Positions 49,865 through 63,479 of a stretch of DNA of 64,000 nucleotides are shown in pieces. Within the stretch, counting starts at the first letter, position 1. Each line of letters opens with the position of its first letter. The notes beneath the pieces were generated by a model. That model saw only the letters and a program-made list of their open reading frames with translations. It ran no database searches and was not told where the DNA came from. Position numbers and translations under genes: made by a program. The DNA comes from Climacium dendroides. Lineage: Eukaryota > Streptophyta > Bryopsida > Hypnales > Climaciaceae. The stretch covers positions 18,480,047 through 18,544,046 of the forward strand of contig OX467087.1 of NCBI GenBank assembly GCA_950106755.1. The letters run 5' to 3'.

Positions 49865-52800
49865 ATGTCAAATATGTCATCAACATTGAAAAACTACATA
49901 GATTTAGAAGAAGTTAGCGCAACACTTGATAAATTGAAAGAAAATGCATTGAAAAATATACATTCAATAAATGATGTTAAAAATTATGACTATAGAAGAA
50001 ACTACAAAAAAAACAGAAAACATACAATTGATTCCAATACGTACAATAATTACACTGTAAACCAAAAGAAAACACTTTCAAATGAAGATGATTTTTTGGA
50101 TGACTATAATCATAAAATTGTTGATACCTATGATCTATACAAGAATGATGCATTAAATAAATCAAAAAATCTAAATGATGTTTTTGAATATGATTTTGTC
50201 AACATGGACGAATGCCTATACAATGAACATCAACAATTACATGAAGGTTCACATGTATATACAAAACAATATGAAGGAAGTTGTTCAAATCAAATAGAAA
50301 ATCTTCATGAAGGTAAGTATACACCTGATTTTAATATTCAATAATAAATATTGCTCTTCGATTTTGAAATCAAAAAATATATTTTTTGACTTCTATTCAT
50401 TTTATAGAATTTTAAAAACTAATTAATGAAATAAACACTTCACTTATGTTTCTAATATAATATTTATATTAGGATGAAATTTTTGTTTTCATAAGATTCT
50501 TTTTTTTATTTATATATCTTTATAGATGATAATTTTACTTTTTAAATTGCATTTAATTAATAATAATATGGAAATTATATATAAGCATATGAAACTTTCA
50601 GAAAACAATGAATTTCAAAATATTTTACAAATGGATGTTCATCAAGAATCTCATGTGATACATGATGTTAATGATTTGAATAACAAAATAAAAAATAAAT
50701 TGAATAATATAAATGAAATATACACTCATGAAGATTTTAGGGATTCAAGCGAACAATTATTTGAATTCATGCATTCTGAACAACTAGATTGTAATGTCAA
50801 ATTAAATTTAGAATTTTCTAATAAATAATGCACTATTCAATATATAGTAATATACCATCAATTGAATATTTTGTATATATGTGTATTGCAAAACTATTTA
50901 TTTATATATTTTAAAATTATGCTATAAATATATGAATTGTAATATGATTATTGAAAAATATTATTGATTAAAGAAAATTATATTAACAGATGATAAAGAC
51001 CACTATTTATCAAGTGCACAACCAATTTATTCAACAGACAAGTTGTTTGAGCACACTAATTGCAATGGCGAAGCAACATTGAATCCTTTTGATGGTGTTT
51101 CAAATCAAGAAAAAGCTCATGATTTGAAGTATGAATCTTCTTTATATACTTATAATCCTACAGAAAATGTTGGAAGCATTGGAAATTATAATAATGATTC
51201 TTTACATAAAGAGAGTTGCAATTTTGAATTAGACGAAGAACTAGTGGAAGATGACTACAATTCAATGCAAATTTCTCAAAGTCATATGTACAATGATATA
51301 AATAGTTACGATGTAGACAATGAAAATAAAAATTTAACCAAAAGACATAAGATGAAAGGTTCTTCTTTAGATAATGATTTTTTTCCTACAAATGAAGTCC
51401 CAAATATTAGTGAAAATAAAAATGTTGGAAAAAATCATGAACTCAATTCAAATTTGAATATACAAGAGGTGAATGAAAGTTTAAATGAAAATCATGTACA
51501 AGATTTGAAAATTAAAAATTGTGAACAAAAAATCAAAAAAATTCTAGATGATGGAAAACACAAAGAATTGCACTATAGAGCAAGCTCAAATTCAAAAGTT
51601 GAACATAATCACAGTTCACATAGTGATTGTGAACGTCCAAATTTCAACAATGATGATACACACATTCAAACATTTAACAAAACTAGTGATAAATTTGCAA
51701 GGAAAAGATTTGAAGATAGAAGAAGAATGAATGATCGTAAGATACCATTCCGTGTACGAGAATTTGAACCTCAAGGTTTTAGAAAAGGCTTCAACCATTC
51801 AAGAAATCCTCATCAAAAGATGTTTTTAAGAAGGCCAAATTTTAATGAAAGGAGACATTATACTTCACATTTAAGGTATAGGAATGAATTTCATAATTTT
51901 AGAAATCCAAGATTGAAGGATCATTTTTCAAATAGAACTAAATCCTTCTATAGAGAAAATCCAAAAGATGATTACAATAACACATCAAAACAATTGTCTC
52001 CAAGCCTTCACAAAGAAAAAATAAACTCAAATCATTCACGTAAAAAAATAAAAAGGTCAATATCACCTTCATCCAATGAAGATGATACACCTTCTCACAA
52101 AGACAACCATCTAACTGATACAAAAAGGTCGCTATCACCAAATATTTCAGAATGTCGTCATCATAGGTTTAAATTTGGATCAAGTGGATTAGGGGGATAT
52201 TCTCCTCGTCGGCGAAGACCGGATATAGCTAAAAAGACTCCATCCCCTCCACCACGTTCTCCAGATCGTAAAAAACCAAGGGCATGGGACGTGGCTCCTC
52301 CAGGAATTGATAGCAAAGTAGTTGCGGCTATTGCAGCAGCCCATACAGCTCAACAAGCCGCTTCAAAGCAAGTTTCTACATTGTCATCTATATCTCCACT
52401 TGTATCAATGAATGTTATAAATCCAACTAATAATCTCAATATTACCTCAAATCCTACTCTTTCTTCAATAATGCCTTCTATTTTGCAGCAAGTTAACCAG
52501 CCACTTTCAACCGTTACTTTGACACAAGCTACACGATCAATTCGTAGATTATATGTTGGAAATATTCCCTCAACAGTTTCAGATGGAGAATTAATGGAGT
52601 TCATGAATGCAGTTATGTTGTCCGCAAATGCTAATCATATTCCGAGGACAAAACCATGTATCAATTGTATGGTATGACTTCTAATCAAAATACAATGTTC
52701 ATAATTTTTATAATGATTTATAAAAACCTATTAATTGATTTATTTTATTAATTAATAAAATTAACAATATTATATATGTATATTGCAAATACAAATAAGT

Positions 52801-55800
52801 TACATAGTCAATGAAAAAAATAGAATAGAAAAATAAAATAGAAAAATAAAATTTTATAATATTAATAAATAATATATTTGATTATGTATATTAAGGAATC
52901 ACATTTTGTATATTTACTTTTGAATGTTCTTAAAGTTGTGCTTATATTTGCATTTCAAGTTCATTAATTTAGAATTTTAAAAAATCTTTTTAAAATCTTT
53001 TAATTTATTAGTCATAGTCATGTAAGTACGATTTAGAATACATGATATAATATCTATGTTGTTTCAGGTCAACATAGAGAAAGCTTATGCTTTTGCAGAA
53101 TTTATTACTCCTGAAGATGCTACAACAGCACTTGGATTTGATGGTGTTACATTACATGGAACTATTCTAAAAATTCGGCGCCCAAAAGACTTCATTGCTC
53201 CAGAGGTAATAGACATTAACCCTTAAAGGACACAATCCCCCGTGACCAAGGTAATCACCAAAATTGCTATGATCGATAGGTGCATTTTTGTTTTTATTGA
53301 ATGAAGTCATCCATCAAACAATTGTGGTATTTGGTGTTGTTTGAGGGCTACCCATGTATTGACATTGAATCAAAAAGTGACCGATGGATGACATTCTAAA
53401 TCATTGTAAAAATAAAGAATACACCTATTGATCCAAAAATCACATCATTTATTAGTGACTACTTTAGTCATAAACTAGCGTTCTTCTAGAATTAAGGAAA
53501 AATTTAAAACTTTGGTGTTGCAAAAGAATTTTAAATGTGATATTAAATTTAGTAAATAATGTGATATATCAATGGATTCATAGATAAACATTTTCATATT
53601 TTCAAAATTCATACTTTGATTTATACTTCTTTAAAATGATCATAATTTGTTTTGTTTTGATGATTTATGATTTTCAGCATGGTGGTTGTCCCATTGCACA
53701 ACCTATGATTAATTTAGTGGCAAACATTGTGTTGGATTCTCCAAATAAGGTAATTGATCAATAACACAATTTTATTTTTGAAAAATGATTAGCTTTTGAA
53801 AAATTAGAATACAAAACAATAAAAATTATATTTATTTATTTGAAATTCTTTTATGTATGATTAATTATATACAAAAATATTTATGATTAATAAAAAATTC
53901 TATTATATGATATAAAAAAATAATTGAATGATCTTTACAATAAAAATATGTAGATTTTTATTGGCAACATTTCTTCATTATTAACACCTAATAAGGTACC
54001 ATCGATAATTCATACCAATAATAATAAATAATTTAAATTTATTTAATACTAAATATTAAACAATTAAACTAATTGAATTATAATAAATAATTTCAACTTC
54101 ATTTAATTAAAAAACACATAATCTATTTCATTCACATTTTATTTTTAAAAAACACTCGTTATTTCAAAATTTCAAATATCAATATATTTCAAATTTTATT
54201 TTTTTAATTAAAAAATTCATGTCAAATTTCAAATCTTCTTTCTTTCAATTTTAAACTTGGAATCTACAAAAGGTGAAAGAAATAGTTACAGCTTTTGGAC
54301 AATTGAAGTCTTTTCATTGGAAGACAATGAATCAAAAAGATTGTTGTATGGCATTTTTGGAGGTAATTTCGTTGCAAGAAAATTATTCTAAATGTATTTT
54401 AAAATATTAATTTTTTTATTTATTATTTTGAAATTACATTTCTATTTGTACAATATGAAATTTAATATTAATTATTTGATAATAAAAATTAATGAAAAAA
54501 AGTTTATTTTAAGAATATTGTATATTAAACATTTAAATTGCAGTATCTTGATCCAGCGGTGACACATAAAGCTTGCATTGGTCTAAATGGCATGCATTTA
54601 GGAGGCCAAGTTTTAACTGTCTTACAAGCCACACCTAATGCAAAATACGAGGTATAGTAAAAAAATAAAATTTTAAGGACTACAAATGCATGGATATTAT
54701 AATTAATATAAAATTTATAATTTTTACATTCTTTATATTCATTATAAGTTATTTTACAATAAAATTCAAACTAAGGATCATTTATTATTTATTCAATTAA
54801 AATAATTTGAATGTATCCATCACATATGAGATTGACTTCTTAAGTGCTTATCACATTCTATTATTGTGAGGATATGACATTAAATTTTCTAATCTTATAA
54901 ACTTGATAGTAGGTTTTTTCAAATAATCCACCATTCTATGACATTCCTAAAGAAGCACTTCCTATGCTAGAAACACCAACAAATATACTTAAACTTTACA
55001 ATTTGGTACGATTTATTCAAATTATTTTGTTTTTGTCCTACATCTTATTTAATAAGCATCAAATATTATGATAAAAATTAGATTCATAAATAATAATTCA
55101 AATTTTTTACAATCAATACACACAAAAACAAGCATACATGTATGAGTTTTTTTTAATTATTTAAAATTGTATAAAAATGGCTTAATCATACTAAATTAAT
55201 GAAATATTTAATTTTGATATTTTTCAATTATATATTTATTTTGATTTGTATAGATTAGTGAAGAAGAAGTTTGCAACATGCAAGATGAAGAAGTAATGGA
55301 ATTGATGGAAGATGTACGATTTGAATGTAGAAGGTAATTATTTACTCTTAAATTCAAAACACATTATGTTGTAACAATCAAAATTGAAATACGCAAATTA
55401 ATGTATTCATGTTTCTAAAGTAGTTTAAACTTTGCATTACATAATGTATTTTTGTATTTTAAGTTGTTTTAATTTATATTTTAAAATGTATAAATGAAAC
55501 CAAAATTAATTAATTAATCCTATATAAAAAATTTTAGACCTAAAGACCTCCAAAATAACATATGAAAACTCTTCAAAATCTTTTACATGTAGGATGAAGC
55601 ATCTCTTACAATTTGAAGCTTTGGAACTTAAAACATCTCCTTCCACTAAAATACATATTAAAAATTTATAATTTTTTTGATAATTCATTCAAATAAATGT
55701 AAAAATACATAAAAATTTAATAATGTAGAAAATGATATGTTAATTAAGAAAACAAAGATTTTACCTTCAATGATAATAGATTTTTGAGAAGAATTTTTAA

Positions 55801-58351
55801 TGTCAAGCATCAAATTTCACTTTTTTCTTGATTTTAAGTGAATTTTAAATTTTTTTCAATTAATCTCCGCCAAGACAATGATTTTTTTATTTCATCTTTA
55901 AAATCCCAAAATTTGTAGAAATTTCAATTTTGTGGCCTTGAATGAAGGTCACAAAATTGTAAAATGCATTGCACACAAACTTGAAAAGTACCTCAACTAT
56001 CTTTATTTTTTCCAAAATTTTAGTATTTTTACAAAGATAATATGTAGAAAAGTCATTGAAAATACATTTTATACTTTAATTATGAAAAAAAGATGAAAAT
56101 TCTTGATTATATCAAAATTTTAAAGCTAGAAAACCAGAAAAAATTTAACATGCCCCCATGATAAAAATAAAATTCATTGTTTAAGAGTTGATTTCAACAT
56201 ATATACAATTCATTCAAATAAAAAATAAAAAGATTTGAGGTCTTAAATTCTAGTCAGAAAAGGTGCAAAAAAATTTGTTTTCTTTACTTTAAATGCAATT
56301 ATCTTTTAATTTGTGCCATCAGAGTTTCTAAAATTCCTTCTACTCATTTTTACACTAGTCTAGTGTAAAGATCTTACAATTAGATATATAAAAAATAAAA
56401 AATAAAATGTTTTATAAAAATAGAAATGACAATTTTGAGTGCTTTTTGATAAAAAAAAAATGACTTTGGGAATTTAGGAAATTAGGAGTTAAACATTAGA
56501 AAATAGGATCACAACAATAATTTTTTTACATGAATAAATATTAAATTATTTTTTAAATTTGATTATCATTCATGATTACCAACATTGTTTTAAAATCTTA
56601 ATTGATGTTTTTACAACTAAACTTATTGCACTAAATAGGTTTGGCAACATTCGATCAATGCAACTTGTCAAACCTCCAACCATACAACCAAAATCAACTT
56701 CAATTGTAACTTTATGGACATGTTTTTTCTATTATTCTTGTTTTTTAAAATTATATTATATTATATTAGACTATTATATATGTCTCAAACACAAAATATC
56801 TTTGGTTTTGGATTATTTGTATATAATATTAATTTGAGCTTAGTAACTATTTCAATATTTCAATTATATATTAGCATCACAAAGTTTAGACCCTACGATT
56901 TGGCAACAATTATCGTGCGGTTATCATTGTTTCATGGGTTCGTACCATAATCGCATTGACTTAGTGTATTTTTACGCATTGAATCAGTGCGAAAACAATG
57001 AATATCAATAGCGTACGATTTATGTACTTTAACTATATGATTGTTGTGCAGTTTTGGCACAACAATTGTATAGTTAAAATACATAAACTGTACGCTATTG
57101 ATATTCATTGTTTTCGCACTGATTTCATGCATAAAAATACACTAAGTCAATGCGATTATGGTACGAACCCATGAAACAACAATAACTGCACGATAATTGT
57201 TAACAATCCATCTATCCTTAAGTTTGAGATGAGACATTGAATTTATAAAAATATTGTTATTATTTATTCAAATCAATAAAAATATATATTAATATGATGT
57301 ATTAAATTATAATTTATAATGTTTTGTATGATTGAAGGTTTCTGATATCACTAACGTGGAAGGAGTAGAGGAAATCCATCCAATGAAATCTAATAAAGAT
57401 TCTTCAACAACTGAAATCGAAAAAAATGGTTCTATACTTGAAACCATTAAAGAAGCGTATAGTAATGATAAAAGCAAAGAAAATGATTCTACTCTTGAAA
57501 ATATAAGGGAAACGTATGGTAATGATGAAATTAAAGACAATAAATCCACCCTTCAAACTATAAGGGAGACATATGGAATAGGAGAAAAAAGTCCTCTTTC
57601 TCCACAAGTTGAAGATGAAGAACCTCAAATTGATAAAGATTCTCACAACATTGAAGATTCTAATTACGAACAAGTTAAAAATATTGCATCAATATTACCA
57701 GAAGTTGATTGTGAACATGAGTGTAAAAATCAACTTTTAGAAGTATCTATGCAACCGAGTCCTACTTTGAAATCTCCAATTTCAAATATGAACAATACTT
57801 GTGGTTGGTTTTATTTTTATTAGCATTAATTTTTATATTATTTTATAAAATTTAAATATTGAATTTTTAAATAATTTATTTTCAAAGATGTAAATGAAGA
57901 TATTAATTATTTTTATAAATTAAATTTATACATTTTTGTATAATTTTAAAACAATAATATAAATTTATTTTCAATATTATTAAATTTTATGACTATAAAT
58001 TTTATAGAATAATTGCTTCTATACAATATTTATTAAGTTGATGGAAATTATACTAAAAGAAAATGAATCAAAAATGTTGAAATAGGAACTAGTTTACCAA
58101 AATCAGTTGAATTGGAACCTTTAAGGATTGGACATATTTATATTGAGTATTCAAGAATTGAATCAGCTTGTCAAGCTGCTCATGCACTTCAAGGTCGTCA
58201 ATTTGGACAATTAAAGGTAGAAGCAATGTACGTATCACCACGACTATATTATAAATATTTTGGAAGAGGATCATGTATGCAAATTCATCAAGAAAAACAA
58301 TCACTTTCATTATCCATGCAAGAACATCTTACAACACATATTAAAGACTAA
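49865..58351 (+). CDS. U2AF65-like splicing factor, AT-rich, split UHM
   Basis: Predicted nuclear protein related to the U2AF large subunit, which binds the polypyrimidine tract of introns. Twelve GT-AG exons keep one frame: 49865-50312, 50602-50790, 50990-52671, 53068-53205, 53678-53749, 54273-54362, 54544-54651, 54913-55005, 55254-55333, 56640-56706, 57338-57803, 58086-58351; 1232 residues, or 1169 if exon 2 is skipped. An Asn/Asp-rich ~450-residue N-terminus precedes a weak RS region. Then comes a U2AF35-ligand-like motif, KKPRAWDVAPPG (Trp ~645). RRM1 starts ~729 (RRLYVGNIP, then YAFAEF). RRM2 (~828-905) is degenerate. The C-terminal UHM keeps RxF as GRQF, but ~155 residues with three repeats (STLENIRETYGNDEIKDN type) split it. 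Codons are nearly all A/T-ending, unlike the other genes here. The start and exon 2 are the least certain parts. Confidence 0.8.
56905..57201. mobile_element. 297 bp near-perfect palindrome in an intron
   Basis: Two ~142 bp arms with a central spacer of about a dozen bases (agttttggc region near 57050). The left arm starts AACAATTATCGTGCGGTTAT and the right arm ends with its near-complement. Very few mismatches are visible along the arms. It lies in intron 10 of the U2AF-like gene, 198 bp after exon 10. Likely a foldback MITE; a transcribed copy would form a long double-stranded RNA. Confidence 0.85.
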
Positions 58352-61300
58352 TCCTTTTATGATTAATTAATTTAAGAGAGGTGAGTAGTTGAATTTTTTT
58401 TAATTCGTTGATAAATATTCAAACCATTCTTTTTTTTTTCAAATCTTGAGTTAGGAAGGATTCTTTTATTAAAAAAATCTCTAATTTTGTATTGTTAATA
58501 AAAAACCTTTGGTATTGGATAGTTCTTCAGAAATTCAATGGAGTTAATATTTGTTCACATACAAACTTATATCTTTGGACTCACATTTAGTAGTATCTTT
58601 ATTTTTATTTTTTGAAGCAAAAGATACTAATTTGTCATTAGAAAAAGTAAAATTAGAAATTTTAATCTAATTATAGATTTTGAACAATTCCTATGCTTAA
58701 ATTAGGTTTTCTAAAGGGTCAAGGTCTTGGATTCTATCTTCATCATAATGAGTAGTTTATCCATGCATGAATTCCAATATTGATGATTCCATTACAGTTC
58801 AAGTTAACTTCTTTAGAGTTCAAAAAATATTTTTAAGATGTGAGAATTTTTAGAAAATTAATTAATTAATTTCGAAGCATGAATGTAAAAATATAAATTG
58901 CAATGTGATGACTTTGCCAATGTTTAAACAAAGTGTAAACTAAAGTGTAAGTATGAAATATTATGCATTGGAGCCCTCATAGAAAACTTATAAGAGTTAA
59001 GTTTGTAGGATTTTCAATCCTCATATTAACTAAAACTTTGTATTAGGATTCTAATTCTATAATAGAAAGCTTTAAAATTTTATCTATTTCTCAAACTATT
59101 TCTACAAGATTATATAAGAAATCATATCTACATTTTTGTACCATGAATAGTCCTTTCATCACAATTTGATACATTTACAATACAAAAATGATACATAGGG
59201 TTGAAAGTAGGTGCACATGCACTATTGTTTAAGCTCTAACCATAAGTGTTTTGCAATTGGAATTATTTTATTGAATCATAAATCAAATAGATCATGTATA
59301 TGGTTTGATTTTAAAGTCTAAAATTCTATATTGTATGTAAGCTTTACAAACATAAGCTCAATTTTGTCAATTTAGCTTTTCGACCTAGGGCTTGAATCCC
59401 AAGATTTAATTGAATTAGATAGCTATTGTGGCCTAGTTTTTATTCTATAAGAATTTATATAAAATACATAAAGTTAAGTAACTAATTTCAATTGCCAGAG
59501 TTGCAAGTCAAAAACCAAGGTGCATACTTTCTAGTATTATTTCTTTAAAATCTAAAAAATATTTTTTATATGAAGTTACATGGAATATTTTCAATAAGAT
59601 TGATCTTGAAAATTATAAGCCCAAAAAACTCTAAATTTTTCCTAGAATGACAACTCTTGTATTTATTAGAATAGATTTTAATGACTTATAAAAAAATTAT
59701 AAATCATATATATACATGTACAATATTATATACTTTATATAAATACCTTAAATCAAACTAGGTAATTTTTGGGCTTAATATTAAATTAAAAATTATAAAA
59801 TATAAATGACTAATTTTTTTGTTTTTTTGAAATACATTTTGTTAAAAAATTGAATTAAAAAATGCATATTATACCAAACCAACCTCAAGGCTTTTTTAAT
59901 GCTAAAGATCCATACCTATAAAACAATGGTTGCCTTTGGAGCTAACTATATATGCTTATTAAATTGTGAATATCAAGATTTTTAGTGTACATTCACATTG
60001 TATAAGCGAGCAGCCTAGTAAATAAACTCAAGTAAAAGCCTTCAAATAAACATCCAATTTGGCTCATCTTATTAATTTAAAATTTTTTTAGCTTAAAACT
60101 TATTTATAATTAAATAGGAATTTAAGACTTTCTTAGCATTATAACATTATTGTGAATAAAAATGTTTTTGTAGTTTGTGCAAAAATTGGCAAATTATTCA
60201 TTAACATAAAAAAAAACTAAACAAGAAAACCATTGGTGTCAAAATAATGCTTCTTTTTCATGATATCTATTTTTACATATTGTTTTATCTAACATCCCCA
60301 ATAGTGGAAATAAGGTGGTGGAAGATTAGGGAATGACCCATGAAAAAACCCACAAGTGGTCTAAATTGCCATGTTTTTTCAAGGGTCATTTCCTTACTCT
60401 ATCAAGACCCTATTTCAACTAATGCTCCTTGATTAATTTAAACAATATGACAATTTTTCAACATCAACCAAATAAAAAATATTTTGCTTCCAATTTTTTT
60501 ATTGACATTATGAAAGTTAATAAATGAAATTTCATTTCATTTTTGGAACAACTAATATGAAATTGGGATCCTATGATTGTTGTGAATGGTCAATCAATTC
60601 TACAATAAACAATTAATATTTTGTTTCAAGGGCTACAGTATCTTATGAATGTGAATTATAATATCACAATTTTTAAAATATTCAATGCTATGACTTGAAG
60701 TGTTGAAGGAACTTAACTCCAAAAGGACGGGTTGGTCAATGTGGAAATCATCCTTTTTGGTACCATGTAAATTATTTGCTTATAAAAATCCAAGAGTACT
60801 CATTGCAAGTGAAAGTATTGTGCAAGACCTCCCCTTTTCAAACAAAATTCCAAAGATGTCTCTCTATTAGAAGACATTGTTAGAGCTTGAATGCTTTGTG
60901 GACCTCCTACATTACTCTCGTGTATTTTCAAATTTGATGAGAAATTTGATTTACTTCTCATCAATTGTTTCCAAGTAGTGCATTGTTATTGAGGGTCTTA
61001 TCTCATCTACAATGCTAAGTTCAAATACATTTCCAAAAAATTATATTGCACTTAATCCTCAATGATGCATTGTTCTCCTATACATTGATGGGACTCTAAA
61101 AATTGACCTCAATACCCCTCACTATGAACAAGATTTTTTGAATTTTTTCAATGACAACTTTTAAATTGTAGACTTGTAGTAGGTTTAGCCAATTTTTTAA
61201 GAGAAGTAGAGGCCAAATCTTTGAAATGTTTGTATTGACAAATATAGGGTCCAACGTTTTCAATTGGTCAATATGCACCTTCAAAGTCCAACATAACAAG

Positions 61301-63479
61301 TTCATAGTTGCCAAGACTTCCATGTCATTTGAAGTCTATATATTTTGAATCCTAAGAAGATGAACCTATAACCATTTTTACAAACTGAATCTTGCAATTA
61401 TTTTTATGAATGCAATTTTTTTATTGTTTATTTTTTAGATATGTGAGCTTGTCTTCTAGTAGGCATTGAAATTGTCTTGAATTTTTGAATAAAAAGCAAA
61501 ACAATTCATATCAAAGAGATTATATGTTGAAAAAACTATATTTTGTATTTTTAGAAGAATTACAAATGAATAGTCCAAGAACATCAATGAAAAATTGATT
61601 TCTAATAGAAATTTGAATCTTTTTAAGGTTTACTATTTGTTGAAAATTCCAATTGCTAAGGTCTCTAGATTTAAAAACAAGGAGTCAAAACCTTTAGTTG
61701 AATATCATTCGTAGTGCAAACAACAAAAATGTCCTAATATTTTACTTTAAAAAATACTAAATCCATGGATCCAATATTGAAAACACAATAAATTTTATGT
61801 AACAGGATGATTTTGGTAAAGGCACTAAGCTTACTATTATATCCTAAATCGCCTTTAATATCTATTCCGTAAAATTATCTAAACCTCCGAAAAATGGTCA
61901 TTGGACTCTAAACCTCTAGACTTCTATCCTCCATCCTAAAAATTGCATTGCATGTTGCTCACTACTAACCACTCACTACTCATGGATTTGCAACCTTGTT
62001 TACCATAGGAACCTTCAATGTGTAGCATGCTTGAAGTGGAATTACCTCAACTCAAACTATGATAGCACCCTTTAGCAAGTAACTAAAAAACTAGGAATTT
62101 GACCTCTAAAATTCTAGTTGTGACAACATTTCACCAAAAACTTCAAAATGGCCAATCTAGAATAATTAATTATCCCACTCCTTAGAAAAAGAATTGGAAA
62201 TTTTTTGGTTTTCAACTATTGAATTTTATTTCATACTCAAATGTGCGAATTTACAAGAAGTTTCATGAAAATTAACCCTATGGATTGAAAGATTATCCAT
62301 ACTTGATGATCAAAGACAAACAAAATATACTTCTAAAAATAGATATTGTACCCTACTAGTAGCTTCGGCATAAAATAATTATAAGAATTCTTGCCTAATT
62401 TTTCAAGAAATTATTGCCTTGTCCTACCTAATATTTGGAAATTGCAATTGGTTGAGGAGTAATCATGATATCCTTCTTTAGAAACATGTGCTCGTAGTTT
62501 ATGACATCCTAGTTCCAACATTCTATACATTTTATGACAAAGAAACCTCTTATGTTCTTTGAAACCATTAAATGAAGTATCTAAACCTTGCCAAATGCCT
62601 TTACCTTGTTCAATTTTGAATAGTTGCTTAAATAGTACAAATTAAATTTTAGTCTTGCCTAACCTTGTTTTCAGACTTTAATTGAATATTAGACACTTGA
62701 TTGCCTAAGCTGCTAGTAAAGTACAATACTTAAATTTTTGGAACTTTTTTCTTCATTTTTCATTTGTGTAGAATTTTTTTAATAATATTTCTATTTTTAG
62801 CATCTATCAACCTTATTTTTATTAAAGAATAAATAATTGTGGGACATGTCAATCCAAACCACCTAGTATGTTATATTATTTGAAAAGGATATTAAAGTTA
62901 TGTTAGTGCCTTTATCAACTGCATAATTGAATTCAACATTCAATATACAATAATTCATGAGGCTACAAATTGAAGAATTATATTGAAGTGAAGATTCCAA
63001 GTTAGAAATTGAAATTGGAAAATAATTCAACTATGCAACGTCTTTGAAAACATCATTAATATTTAGCAAAAAAAAGAGCCTATCACAAATAAAACTAAAG
63101 ATGTCATTTTAGCAAAGTCTTATTGTGAGTGGATTTCACTATGAAGCAAAATCCATCCACAAAATTGGGCCGTGAGGAGTATATGGACCCCTAACTACCT
63201 AGCCTTCCAAGCAATGGCCATTCATCCTCAATTTAGTAGATTAACTTTAGTATGTGATTTTGCCCTAAAAATTACCATTAGGACACTCAATGTGACTCTA
63301 AGTAAGGTTCAAGTGAAAATTCCAGCACTCACTCTCCCATAGCATCACATGCACCCATTCACTCCACATACACTTGGTTCATCACAAGTTTTATATCAAT
63401 GTGCAATTAAAATTGCAATTGTTTAACCACAATTGAGAAGGAAAAAACCCATCCAAACCTCCAATTGTTCCCTCTTCTA
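58352..63479. other. AT-rich intergenic region
   Basis: The first few hundred bases are the presumed 3' flank of the U2AF-like gene. No other gene or RNA is recognised. A weak dispersed repeat (61220-61720, see 47655-49864) and a TIR element (62354-62718) are present. From ~63300 the GC content rises. Confidence 0.4.
62354..62718 (-). mobile_element. TACTAGTAG-ended TIR element, copy 2
   Basis: A ~365 bp unit, reverse complement of 13524-13887. It begins TACTAGTAGCTTCGGCA and ends GCCTAAGCTGCTAGTA. GTAC lies just outside both ends (gtaccc / aagtac). Shared interior words include ttgcctaatttttcaagaa and tttggaaattgcaatt. No coding capacity. Confidence 0.65.
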
